From the NCBI RefSeq assembly GCF_006335015.1, contig NZ_VDGT01000030.1, positions 1 to 60,134 on the forward strand: a stretch of 60,134 nucleotides of DNA. Reading direction: 5' to 3'. The notes under the pieces are model-generated. The model was not told where the DNA came from. It saw only the letters and a program-made list of their open reading frames with translations, and did not search any database. Made by a program: the position numbers and the translations under genes. The stretch is from Streptomyces sedi. Lineage in GTDB: Bacteria > Actinomycetota > Actinomycetes > Streptomycetales > Streptomycetaceae. Numbering within the stretch: the stretch's first letter is position 1; each line of letters opens with the position of its first letter. Below, piece by piece: positions 32,365 to 40,406 of this stretch.

Positions 32365-32663
32365 ACGGGACGGAGGGGGTGGACGGCGGCTGGCCGCTGT
32401 TCGAGGTGTTCGTGCGCGGCAAGCGCGGGCTGAACCACGTGCACGTGGGGTCGCTGCGGGCGGCCGACGCGCGGATGGCGCTGACCCACGCCCGCGACCT
32501 GTACACCCGCAGGAACGAGGGCGTCAGCATCTGGGTGGTGCGCTCGGCGGACGTGACGGCTTCGGCGCCCGACGAGCGGGACCCGTTCTTCGCGCCGAGC
32601 GGCGACAAGGTGTACCGGCATCCGACGTTCTACGAGATCCCCGATGACGTGCCGCACATCTGA
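32361..32663 (+). CDS. paaB: Phenylacetyl-CoA epoxidase small subunit PaaB
   Basis: 100 residues, the usual PaaB size. WPLFEVFVRGKRGLNHVHVGSLRAADARMAL, ARDLYTRRNEGVSIWVVRSADV and DPFFAPSGDKVYRHPTFYEIP are conserved across the family. PaaB bridges the epoxidase subcomplexes. The GTG start overlaps the paaA stop (GTGA). Confidence 0.95.
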   Translation: MNGTEGVDGGWPLFEVFVRGKRGLNHVHVGSLRAADARMALTHARDLYTRRNEGVSIWVVRSADVTASAPDERDPFFAPSGDKVYRHPTFYEIPDDVPHI

Positions 32664-32696
32664 CGCGGCGGTGGCGACGGCGAAGGGCGGTGCACG

Positions 32697-33545
32697 GTGA
32701 ACGGCACGGGCGAGGACGGGGAGGTGCCGGGCGACGCGCGCTGGGCGTTCGGCACGGGCTTCGAGGACCCGCTGCACGGGGTGGTGGCGGAGCTGCCGCC
32801 CGGGGTGGACGGCGCGGCGGTGGCCGGTGTCTGTGTCGCGCTGGCCGACGACGCGCTGGTGGGCGCGCAGCGGCTCGCCGAGTGGGTGACGTGCGCACCC
32901 GAGTTGGAGATCGAGCTGGCGCTGGCCAACGTGGGTCTCGACCTGCTGGGGCAGGCGCGGCTGCTGTACGCGCGGGCCGGGCAGGTCGACGGCAGCGGCC
33001 GGGGCGAGGACGACTTCGCCTACCGGCGGGCGGCGGAGGAGTTCCGCTGCCTGCGGCTGACCGAACTCCCGCGCGGCGACTTCGCGTTCACCGCGCTGCG
33101 GCTGCTGGCGCTGTCCTGCGCGCGGCTGGCGCTGCTGGACGGGCTGCGGGGCGCGGCGGACCCGGTGCTGGCGGCGGTCGCCGAGCGGGGGGTGACGGAG
33201 GTGACCTACCACCGGCTGTTCGCCGCCGAGTGGGTGGTGCGGCTGGGCGACGGCACCGCCGTGTCGCGTGGCCGGCTGCGGCGGGCCGTCGGGGAGGCCG
33301 AGCCGTGGCTGGCGGAGGTCCTGGACGACGAGGTGGGGGCGGAGTGGGGGGTGGCGCCGGGCGCGGTGCGGGCGGCGTGCGCGGCGGACTGGGATCGGGT
33401 GGCGCGGCAGTCGGGGGTGCCGCTGCCGGTGCCGGCGCCGGCCGGTGGCGCCGGCGGGCGCGCGGGCGTGCACACTCCGCATCTGCCGGGGCTGCTGGCC
33501 GAGTTGCAGGGAGTGGCGCGCGCGCATCCGGGGGCGTCGTGGTGA
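32697..33545 (+). CDS. paaC: Phenylacetyl-CoA epoxidase structural subunit PaaC
   Basis: 282 residues. ALVGAQRLAEWVTCAPELEIELALANVGLDLLGQARLLY is the diagnostic PaaC start, and EDDFAYRRAAEEFRCLRLTELPRGDFAFT and VTEVTYHRLFAAEWVVRLGDG follow. PaaC resembles PaaA but has no diiron site; it stabilises PaaA. GTG start at 32697, 33 bases after paaB. Confidence 0.95.
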   Translation: MNGTGEDGEVPGDARWAFGTGFEDPLHGVVAELPPGVDGAAVAGVCVALADDALVGAQRLAEWVTCAPELEIELALANVGLDLLGQARLLYARAGQVDGSGRGEDDFAYRRAAEEFRCLRLTELPRGDFAFTALRLLALSCARLALLDGLRGAADPVLAAVAERGVTEVTYHRLFAAEWVVRLGDGTAVSRGRLRRAVGEAEPWLAEVLDDEVGAEWGVAPGAVRAACAADWDRVARQSGVPLPVPAPAGGAGGRAGVHTPHLPGLLAELQGVARAHPGASW

Positions 33546-34042
33546 CGGCGGCCGAGACGTGGGCGCTGCGGGTCGCGGGCGCGGTGCCGGATCCGGAGCT
33601 GCCGGTGGTGACGGTCGCCGAGCTGGGCATGGTGCGCGGCGTGGCGTGCGACGGGGCGGGCGGCGTGGTGGTGCGGCTGGCACCGACCTACGCGGGCTGC
33701 CCGGCGGTGGCGGAGATCCGGGCCGACGTGGCGGCGGCGCTGCGGGCGGCGGGCTTCGCCCGTGTCGAGGTGGTGACGGTGTGGTCGCCGCCGTGGACGT
33801 CGGAGTGGATCAGCGAGGCGGGGCGGCGGAAGCTGGCGGCGGCCGGTGTCGCGCCGCCGGGTGCCGCTCCCGCGCGGGGGCCGGTGGCGTTGACGCTGTC
33901 GGCGCGGCGGACGGCCGTGCCGTGCCCGCGCTGCGGGGCGCGCGAGACGGAGGAGGTCTCGCGCAGCGGCGGAACGCCGTGCACCGCGCTGTGGCGGTGC
34001 CTGGCCTGCCGGGAACCGTTCGAACACCTCAGGGAGGTCTGA
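33542..34042 (+). CDS. paaD: PaaD, metal-cluster maturation factor of the epoxidase
   Basis: 166 residues. The N-terminal MIP18/DUF59 domain has VPDPELPVVTVAELGMVRGV and PTYAGCPAVAEIRADV. A C-terminal zinc-ribbon-like part carries VPCPRCGARET and WRCLACREPFEH, four cysteines. PaaD is thought to help assemble the metal centre of the epoxidase or its reductase. GTG at 33542 overlaps the paaC stop; a GTG at 33539 is an equal alternative. Confidence 0.92.
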   Translation: MTAAETWALRVAGAVPDPELPVVTVAELGMVRGVACDGAGGVVVRLAPTYAGCPAVAEIRADVAAALRAAGFARVEVVTVWSPPWTSEWISEAGRRKLAAAGVAPPGAAPARGPVALTLSARRTAVPCPRCGARETEEVSRSGGTPCTALWRCLACREPFEHLREV

Positions 34043-35142
34043 TGGGTGCGCCCGCCTCGGCGGCACCGGCGTCGCGGCGCGGGGTCTTCCACCGGCTGCG
34101 GATCGCGCGGGTGGAGCGGCTGTGCGGCGACGCGGTCGCGGTGACGTTCCAGGTGCCGGGGGCGCTGGCCGGCGCGTTCGCGTTCGCGCCGGGGCAGTGG
34201 CTGACGGTCCGGCGGTGGGTGGACGGGCGGGAGGAGCGCCGTTCCTACTCGATCTGCGCCGAGGTCGGCGCGCCGCCCAGGATCGGGGTGCGGCTGGTGC
34301 CCGGCGGGCTGGTCTCCGGCTGGCTGGTGGAACGGGCGGCGCCGGGCGACGAGGTCGAGGTGGCGCCGCCCGCGGGAACGTTCACCCCTGAGCTGGCGGT
34401 GCCCGACCACCATGTGCTGGTGGCGGCGGGCTCGGGCGTCACGCCGATGGTGTCGATCGCCGCCTCGGTGCTGCGCCGTTCCCCCGGCGGGCGGGTCACG
34501 CTGCTGTACGGGAACCGGGCGAGCGACACGGTGATGTTCGCGGACGAGCTGGCGGAGCTGAAGGACGCGTACCCCACCCGTTTTCAGCTGGTGCACGTGC
34601 TGTCCCGGGAGCCGCGCGAGGTCGACGTGCTGTCGGGTCGGCTGGACGGGCCCCGGCTGGCGCTGCTGGCGCGGGCGCTGCTCGATCCGGGTGTGGCGCA
34701 CCGGTGGTGGCTGTGCGGGCCGCTGCCGATGGTGGACGAGGCGCGCCGGGCGCTGGCCGGGCTGGGGGTGGCGCCCGAGCGGGTGCGGGGGGAGCTGTTC
34801 CACGCGGCGGACGACGAGCCTCCGCCGGCGCGGCGGGCCGCGGGTCCCGGCGAGCCGGAGGGGCCGACGAGCCGGGTGACGGTGGTGCTGGACGGGCGGG
34901 CCAGCACGGTGGCGCTGCCGGCGGGCCGGCGGATCCTGGACGGCGCGCAACGGGCGCGGCCCGAGCTGCCGTTCGCCTGCCGGGGCGGGGTGTGCGGCAC
35001 GTGCCGGGCGCGGGTGGTCGAGGGGCGGGCGGTGATGCGGCGGAACTTCGCGCTGGAGCCGGCGGAGGTGGCGGCCGGGTACGTGCTGACCTGCCAGGCG
35101 GTGCCGGACTCGGAGGCCGTGACCCTGGACTACGACGGCTGA
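34042..35142 (+). CDS. paaE: PaaE, reductase subunit of phenylacetyl-CoA epoxidase
   Basis: 366 residues. FAD domain with RRSYSICAE (the R-x-Y-S motif), NAD-binding domain with HVLVAAGSGVTPMVSIA and WLCGPLPMVDEARRAL, and a C-terminal plant-type 2Fe-2S ferredoxin domain with CRGGVCGTC (Cys313, 318, 321) and a fourth Cys at 351 (VLTCQ). It passes electrons from NADPH to the PaaAC diiron oxygenase. The ATG overlaps the paaD stop by one base. No ligase (PaaK) or hydrolase (PaaZ) gene follows. Confidence 0.95.
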   Translation: MGAPASAAPASRRGVFHRLRIARVERLCGDAVAVTFQVPGALAGAFAFAPGQWLTVRRWVDGREERRSYSICAEVGAPPRIGVRLVPGGLVSGWLVERAAPGDEVEVAPPAGTFTPELAVPDHHVLVAAGSGVTPMVSIAASVLRRSPGGRVTLLYGNRASDTVMFADELAELKDAYPTRFQLVHVLSREPREVDVLSGRLDGPRLALLARALLDPGVAHRWWLCGPLPMVDEARRALAGLGVAPERVRGELFHAADDEPPPARRAAGPGEPEGPTSRVTVVLDGRASTVALPAGRRILDGAQRARPELPFACRGGVCGTCRARVVEGRAVMRRNFALEPAEVAAGYVLTCQAVPDSEAVTLDYDG

Positions 35143-35175
35143 CCGGGCGACGTCGGGAGCGGGGGCGGAAGCCGT

Positions 35176-35206
35176 TTGACTCTGACACGGTGGCAAGGTC
35201 TTCACT
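35176..35206 (+). promoter_or_regulatory. MerR-type promoter with a 19-bp spacer and internal dyad
   Basis: TTGACT (35176-35181) and TTCACT (35201-35206) are separated by exactly 19 bp. The spacer contains TGACACGGTGGCA, nearly symmetrical (TGACAC/GTGGCA, one mismatch). Over-long spacers with a central dyad are the hallmark of MerR-activated promoters, and a MerR gene follows in the same transcript. It is very likely the autoregulated promoter of the HEAT/MerR pair. Confidence 0.75.
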
Positions 35207-35228
35207 GGTGTCCGAGGAGGTGGTCCCG

Positions 35229-35897
35229 GTGACCATGGTGGAACGGGGAGCGGCCGGGTCGCCGGCCTATCGCGCGCTGGGGCACGACGACGCCCAGATA
35301 CGGATGCGGGCGGCGATGGAGGTGGGGTCGAGGCCCGACGGCGGGTATGTGGCGGGGTTGGTGGAGCGGTGCGCGGTGGAGCCGGAGTTATTCGTGCGGG
35401 AGACGCTGACGTGGGCGTTGACCCGCCACCCGGCGGAGCTGACGGTGCCGGCGCTGGTGGCCGAGCTGCGTTCGGAGGGTGCGCGGGCGCGAAGCCAGGC
35501 TTTGCACACGCTCTCCAAGATCGGGGACCAGGCGGCCTGGCCGGCGATCACGAAGGAGCTGATGAGGGACGCCGACGACGAGGTGGCGCGCACCGCCTGG
35601 CGGGCGGCCGTCGGGCTCGCGCCGGAGGGGGAGCGTCCCGCGTTGGCCGAGGAGTTGGCCAGGCAGTTGGGGCGCGGCACGCGGGACACCCAGCTGAGCC
35701 TGAGCCGCGCGCTGATCGCGCTCGGGGAGGCGGGGGTGCCCGTGCTGCGGGCCGCGAGCGCGGGCGGCGACCCGGTCGCGCGGGTGCACGCGCTGGCCAC
35801 GGAGCAGCTGGCGCGCGACCCGGAGGTGAGCTTCGCTCTCGCGATCGAGGAGGCGAGGCGCGTGGTGGGGCCCGGGCAGGAGGAGACGACCGGGTGA
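35229..35897 (+). CDS. HEAT-repeat protein with a TTA codon
   Basis: 222 residues of alpha-helical HEAT repeats: HDDAQIRMRAAMEVGS, ALTRHPAELTVPALVAEL, HTLSKIGDQAAWPAITKEL, RDADDEVARTAWRAAVGLA and RDTQLSLSRALIALGEAGVPV each fit two-helix units. The GTG at 35229 is chosen because GAGGAGG lies about 8 bases upstream. A TTA codon at 35388-35390 suggests bldA-dependent translation. It is 13 bases upstream of the MerR-HEAT regulator. Its helical fold suggests protein binding, perhaps to that regulator. Confidence 0.8.
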   Translation: MTMVERGAAGSPAYRALGHDDAQIRMRAAMEVGSRPDGGYVAGLVERCAVEPELFVRETLTWALTRHPAELTVPALVAELRSEGARARSQALHTLSKIGDQAAWPAITKELMRDADDEVARTAWRAAVGLAPEGERPALAEELARQLGRGTRDTQLSLSRALIALGEAGVPVLRAASAGGDPVARVHALATEQLARDPEVSFALAIEEARRVVGPGQEETTG

Positions 35898-35910
35898 GGG
35901 GCGTTCCGGG

Positions 35911-36924
35911 GTGCTGATCGGCGAGGTGGCGCGGCGCTCGGGGGTGAGCGCGCGGATGCTGCGGCACTACGAGGGGCTGGGGCTGGTGCGCCCGACCGGG
36001 CGCACCGAGGGCGGCTATCGGGAGTACTCGCCGGAGGACGTCCGGCGGATCTTCCACATCGAGAGTCTGCGGTCGCTGGGGCTTTCGCTGCGCGAGGTGG
36101 GGCGGGCGCTGGACGAGCCGGACTTCGCGCCGGCGCGGCTGGTGGACGGCCTGATCGACCGTACGCGGGAGCGCCTCGCGCACGAGACGGAGCTGCTGAC
36201 CCGGCTGCGCCGCATCGGCGCGGCGGAGCCCGCCGGCTGGGAGGACGTGCTGCGGACCGTGGCACTGCTCCAGGCGCTGCGCTCGCCGAGCGCGGAGCGC
36301 CGGCAGCGCGCGGCCCTGTCCTCGGTGGAGACGGTGCCGGCGGAGGCGCTGGTCGAGGCGGTGTTGCGGGAGAGCGACCCGGTGGTCGCCGGCGCGCTGC
36401 GCTGGGCGCTGGCCCGTTCCGGCGGCGCCGGGCTTCCGGCGCTGGCCGAGGGGCTGCGCTGCCCCGCCGCCGAGGTGCGCGAGCGCGCCGTGCGGGCGGT
36501 GGCCGAGGTCGCGGGCGAGGGGAACGCGGGCGAGGAGGCGGGCGTGCTGCTGCGCGAGGCGCTGACCGGGGACGATCAGGTGGTGCGGCGGCACGCGGCG
36601 TTGGCGCTGGGGGCGCGCGGCGCGGAGGAGGTGATCCCCGTCCTGCTCGACCTGCTGGTGGCGCAGACGCACGAGGTCGAGGCCGCCGACGCGCTCAGCG
36701 CGTTGGCCGACCGTCCGGGGGCGGCCGACCGGATCGCCACCGGGATCGTCGAGCGTCTCGCCGCCGAGGGGGCCGCCCCGCCGGCGCGCCAGCGCCTGGT
36801 GCAGGCCCTCACCGACATCCCGGGCCCGACGGCGGACCGCGCCCTGGCGGAGCTGGCGCGGGAGCCCGCGGGGCCGGTGGCGCTGACGGCGCGTTACGCG
36901 CTGCGGCTGCGCGACGCGCGGTGA
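35911..36924 (+). CDS. MerR-family regulator fused to HEAT repeats
   Basis: 337 residues. The start GEVARRSGVSARMLRHYEGLGLVRPTGRTEGGYREY is a MerR winged helix, followed by the coiled-coil linker (SLGLSLREVGRALDEPDFAPARL). From about residue 110 the protein is HEAT-like: ALSSVETVPAEALVEAVLRESDPVVAGALRWALARSGG, EVRERAVRAVAEVAGEG, VVRRHAALALGARGAEEVIPVLLDLL and more. No metal or drug-binding motif is evident; the HEAT part may be the sensor. It is cotranscribed with another HEAT protein from a MerR-type promoter. A strong hairpin overlaps the stop codon. Confidence 0.85.
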   Translation: MLIGEVARRSGVSARMLRHYEGLGLVRPTGRTEGGYREYSPEDVRRIFHIESLRSLGLSLREVGRALDEPDFAPARLVDGLIDRTRERLAHETELLTRLRRIGAAEPAGWEDVLRTVALLQALRSPSAERRQRAALSSVETVPAEALVEAVLRESDPVVAGALRWALARSGGAGLPALAEGLRCPAAEVRERAVRAVAEVAGEGNAGEEAGVLLREALTGDDQVVRRHAALALGARGAEEVIPVLLDLLVAQTHEVEAADALSALADRPGAADRIATGIVERLAAEGAAPPARQRLVQALTDIPGPTADRALAELAREPAGPVALTARYALRLRDAR

Positions 36925-36953
36925 GGCACCGCCCGTTGGCGGGGCGGTGCCTC
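36923..36953 (+). terminator. Strong hairpin at the MerR-HEAT stop codon
   Basis: Perfect 12-bp arms GAGGCACCGCCC / GGGCGGTGCCTC with a 7-base loop. The left arm includes the last two bases of the TGA stop. A second GGTGCC motif nearby could form an alternative stem. Confidence 0.75.
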
Positions 36954-37013
36954 ACCAGGAGGCGGGTGCCTCACCGACGGGCGGTGCCTTCTCGGGCCGT
37001 GGCCCGCCGCGGG

Positions 37014-38129
37014 TCAGCAGGTGGCGGTGGTGTTGGTGGCGAGTCCGAGGCGCCAGGGCAGTTGGGAGTACTCGCCCCCGGCGGAGGGGTCGATGCCCTG
37101 GTAGAGCAGTTGGATGTCGCACGGGTCGATGGCCATGGTCTGGTCGGGCGTGGTGCGGAGCAGCTCGCCGTGGCTGATGTCCTGGGTCCAGGCGTTCCCG
37201 TTCTCGAAGGAGACGTTGTTGCTGCGGGCGAAGGGGTTGTCCTGGGTGTCGGCCAGCGGCTGCCACTGGCCGCCCAGGCCCTCGGCCGTGAAGGAGCGGT
37301 ACCAGCGCCGGCCGTCCGAGCCGATCGCCTCCCACAGCAGCAGGTAGGTGTCGGTGTCCCCGACCTGGTAGACGGCGCCGCCCTCGAAGAGGTTGTTGCC
37401 GGAGTCCTCCAGGACGATCTGCGTGTTGCCGAAGCCGTTGGGGAAGTCGGCCAGGCTGGTCTCCGAGCGGTAGACGTGGCCGTTGTCGTCGGCGGAGAAC
37501 AGGTAGCACGTGGCGTCGTCGCAGATGACGAAGAAGTCCAGCCAGTTGCCGTTGCCGATGTTCTCCTCGACGATGTCGGGGACGCTGTCCATGAAGTTGC
37601 GCGGCGCCGACCAGCTGCCGGGGTCGTTGACGTCGGTCGTGGTGGAGAACGAGGGCAGCCCGGTCTGGTAGACGAGGTACCACTCGTCGTGCGGGGCGAA
37701 GTAGAACGCGTGGGGCGCCGCCCGGTAGCCGCCGCCGATGGCGGAGGACGCCTCCAGGTCGGTCTGGGTGGCGTCTCCGGCCTGCGACCAGTCGGTGAAG
37801 CTGGTGTGGGCCAGCCCCCAGTCGCCGGCGGTGTCCACCCTGGTGAAGAAGACGTGCCACCTGCCGTCCTGGTCCTGCACCACGGACGGGTCCTTGGCCG
37901 CGACCGAGCCGAGCCCGGAGTGGGGGGAGATCAGCGGGCCGGAGGAGGACCACTGGAAGGTGGTGGGCAACTCCGCCAGGGGCTCCGTCGCGGGCTCGGG
38001 GGCGGGTTCGGGGGCCGGCTCCTGGGCGCCGGAGGCCGGCCCGGCCAGCAGCGCCAGGGTCAGCCCGAGCAGCGCCGTCAGGGTGGCGGTCAGGAAGCGT
38101 AAGCGGTGGCGGTGTTGCGCTGGGGACAT
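37014..38129 (-). CDS. Secreted GH62 alpha-L-arabinofuranosidase
   Basis: 371 residues. A signal peptide (basic start, then FLTATLTALLGLTLALLAGPASGA) is followed by a Pro/Glu repeat linker EPAPEPAPEPATEP and a GH62 catalytic domain. It contains AAKDPSVVQDQDGRWHVFFT with the general-base Asp, GGYRAAPHAFYFAPHDEWYLVYQ, and a final EYSQLPWRLGLATN. GH62 enzymes remove arabinose from xylan. GAGGGAG precedes the ATG at 38129. It is divergent from a GH43 gene and close to a GH10 xylanase, which together attack arabinoxylan. Confidence 0.92.
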   Translation of the reverse strand: MSPAQHRHRLRFLTATLTALLGLTLALLAGPASGAQEPAPEPAPEPATEPLAELPTTFQWSSSGPLISPHSGLGSVAAKDPSVVQDQDGRWHVFFTRVDTAGDWGLAHTSFTDWSQAGDATQTDLEASSAIGGGYRAAPHAFYFAPHDEWYLVYQTGLPSFSTTTDVNDPGSWSAPRNFMDSVPDIVEENIGNGNWLDFFVICDDATCYLFSADDNGHVYRSETSLADFPNGFGNTQIVLEDSGNNLFEGGAVYQVGDTDTYLLLWEAIGSDGRRWYRSFTAEGLGGQWQPLADTQDNPFARSNNVSFENGNAWTQDISHGELLRTTPDQTMAIDPCDIQLLYQGIDPSAGGEYSQLPWRLGLATNTTATC

Positions 38130-38573
38130 GGTGGGGACTCCCTCACGACTCGACCGGGCGTCCCGACACGGGCACGGGTTCCCCGGTGGGGGTGAGGTGC
38201 GGCGTGCGGGCTTCCTCGGCACATGCGGATGGCGGGTGCGGGGCGGCGTTCGCCGACGGCGAGACCACACCGACGCGTTCGACATTCCGACCAACGAACG
38301 CCCCGCCGGACATCAGGTGATCCTAGAGAGCCGCGCGCGGGCGTCAACCCTTTCCACCGAGCGACGCGAAAAAGGCCGACAGAAAACGTCTTCCCCGCCT
38401 TCCCTAAACCGCGACCACCGCGTCCGGTTGACGTCGAGCCGGCCGCCCGGCGCAGGGGAGGTCTTTCGGGACGACCAACCGGGACTTCGTTTTCCAAGGC
38501 CCTGAACTCGAAAGACGGAAGAAATCCGCGACCTCCTCACACCAGGCGTTCGAGAAAATCTCGACGGGACACG

Positions 38574-38603
38574 TTGACGCGCCACACCCCCCTTCCTATT
38601 CTC
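38574..38603 (+). promoter_or_regulatory. Candidate sigma-70-type promoter for the GH43-xylanase-esterase genes
   Basis: TTGACG (38574-38579), 18-bp spacer, TATTCT (38598-38603). It is the best -35/-10 pair in the 602-bp gap between the GH62 and GH43 genes and lies about 130 bases before the GH43 ATG. The 16-bp palindrome at 38625-38640 sits right downstream, where a repressor would block transcription. The rest of the gap has no convincing gene. Confidence 0.6.
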
Positions 38604-38624
38604 TGTTCGCGCCGTAGGACACGG

Positions 38625-38640
38625 TTCGGTATACCGAACT
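38625..38640. promoter_or_regulatory. 16-bp perfect palindrome, probable carbohydrate-repressor operator
   Basis: GTTCGGTATACCGAAC, a perfect palindrome, lies 21 bases after the -10 element of the candidate promoter. LacI- or GntR-type binding is likely. The same sequence was not seen elsewhere in the window. Confidence 0.65.
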
Positions 38641-38731
38641 GCGCCTGGCGGGTGCCCACTTGGGCACCTCACGGGCGCGGCGCGCGCCACAGCGGTCCAC
38701 CCCCACGAGCCGCTCCGGAAGGACTCCCCCC

Positions 38732-40369
38732 ATGTCCCCCACCCCACGCCCCAGCCGTCGCGGCCTGCTCTCCGGGGCGACCGGCCTCGGCCTCGCCGCG
38801 GCGCTCCCCTGGAGCACGTCGTCCCCCCATGCGGCGGCGTCCCAGGGAGCGCCACCGCCCGGCCCCCGGCCGCGAGCCGGCTTCGACAACCCCGTCCTCT
38901 GGCAGGACTTCGCCGACATCGACGTCATCCGTGTCGGCGACACCTTCTACTACTCCGCCTCGACCATGCACTACTCCCCCGGCGCGCCCGTGCTGCGCTC
39001 CTGGAACCTGGTCGACTGGGAGTTCGCCGGGCACTCCGTACCGCGCCTGGACTTCGGCGCCAGGTACGACCTGGACGGCGGTCGCGCCTATGTCGCCGGG
39101 ATCTGGGCCTCCACCCTCAACCACCGTGCGAGCGAGGGCCGTTTCTACTGGTTGGGGCAGACCGACTTCTCCGTCAGCCACGTGTACGCGGCCACCGACG
39201 TCGAGGCCACCTGGGAGAAGGTCGCCACGCTCCCCCGCGCCTACTACGACGCCGGGCTGCTCTTCGACGGCGACACCCCGTACGTGGCGTACGGCAACAC
39301 GCAGATCTCCGTGGCCCAGCTCTCCGACGACCTGACCGCGGAGGTCAGGAACGAGCAGGTGTTCAGCACCCCCTCCGGCATCGGCACGCTGGAGGGCGCC
39401 AGGTTCTACCGGATCAACGGCGACTACTACATCTTCCTCACCCGCCCGGCCAACGGCCAGTACATCCTCAAGGCGCCCTCCCCCTTCGGCCCTTACGAGC
39501 TGGGGGAGCTGCTGCTGGACCTGCCGGGGCCGATCCCGGGCGGCGGCGTGCCCCACCAGGGCGGACTGGTCGACACACCCGGTGGCGACTGGTACTACCT
39601 CGCGTTCGTGGACGCCTACCCCGGCGGACGGGTCCCGGCCCTCGCCCCCGTCAGCTGGACGGCGGACGGCTGGCCCGAGCTCCAGCTCGTCGACGGCGCC
39701 TGGGGCGCCTCCTACCCGCTGCCCGACGTGCCCCAGCCCCCGCGTGAGACCCGGCCGATGACCGGCCCCGACACCTTCGAAGGCCCCGCGCTCGCCCCCC
39801 GCTGGGAGTGGAACCACAACCCCGACAACGACCGCTTCACCGTCGACAACGGGCTCACCCTGTCGACCGCCACCGTCACCGACGACCTCTACGCGGCCCG
39901 CAACACCCTCACCCACCGCATCCAGGGCCCCACCTCCACCGCGACGATCGAGCTGGAGCACGCCGCCATGACCGACGGCGACCGGGCGGGCCTGGCCGTG
40001 CTGCGCGACTCCTCCGCCTGGATCGGCCTGGTGCGCGACGACGGCGCCACCCGGCTCGCGATGGTCGACGACATCCGCATGGACGACAGCTGGAACACCG
40101 TCTCCACCGGGACCGAGCGGGCCAGCGCCGACGTTGCCGGCACCCGCCTCTGGCTGCGCGTCACCGTCGACATCACCCCGGGCTCGGGCCGCCAGGCCCA
40201 CTTCTCCCACAGCGCCGACGGCTCCACGTTCACGGCGCTCGGCCCCGGCTTCACGCTCGGCAACGCCTGGCAGTTCTTCCTGGGCTACCGCTTCGCGCTC
40301 TTCCACCACGCCACCCGGGCGCTGGGCGGCAGCGTCCGCGTGGCGCGCTTCGACCTGACCACTCCCTGA
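38732..40369 (+). CDS. Secreted GH43-family glycoside hydrolase
   Basis: 545 residues from the ATG at 38732 (GGAAGGA upstream). A twin-arginine signal SRRGLLSGATGLGLAAALPWS leads into a five-blade GH43 domain: FDNPVLWQDFADIDVIRVGDTFYYSAS with the catalytic Asp, GRAYVAGIWASTL, GTLEGARFYRINGDYYIFLT with the catalytic Glu, and HQGGLVDTPGGDWYYLAF. After about residue 340 a beta-sandwich domain typical of GH43 two-domain enzymes (DUF1349-like) follows. It probably removes xylose or arabinose from oligosaccharides. It is exported by the Tat route. Confidence 0.9.
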   Translation: MSPTPRPSRRGLLSGATGLGLAAALPWSTSSPHAAASQGAPPPGPRPRAGFDNPVLWQDFADIDVIRVGDTFYYSASTMHYSPGAPVLRSWNLVDWEFAGHSVPRLDFGARYDLDGGRAYVAGIWASTLNHRASEGRFYWLGQTDFSVSHVYAATDVEATWEKVATLPRAYYDAGLLFDGDTPYVAYGNTQISVAQLSDDLTAEVRNEQVFSTPSGIGTLEGARFYRINGDYYIFLTRPANGQYILKAPSPFGPYELGELLLDLPGPIPGGGVPHQGGLVDTPGGDWYYLAFVDAYPGGRVPALAPVSWTADGWPELQLVDGAWGASYPLPDVPQPPRETRPMTGPDTFEGPALAPRWEWNHNPDNDRFTVDNGLTLSTATVTDDLYAARNTLTHRIQGPTSTATIELEHAAMTDGDRAGLAVLRDSSAWIGLVRDDGATRLAMVDDIRMDDSWNTVSTGTERASADVAGTRLWLRVTVDITPGSGRQAHFSHSADGSTFTALGPGFTLGNAWQFFLGYRFALFHHATRALGGSVRVARFDLTTP

Positions 40370-40406
40370 GCCGACCTCACCATCCTCCACACCGAAGGAG
40401 TTCCCC

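Noticed and set aside
35548..36672. A minus-strand frame across the HEAT/MerR pair
   Set aside because: Antisense to two genes with clear folds and a good promoter; no start signal or family likeness.
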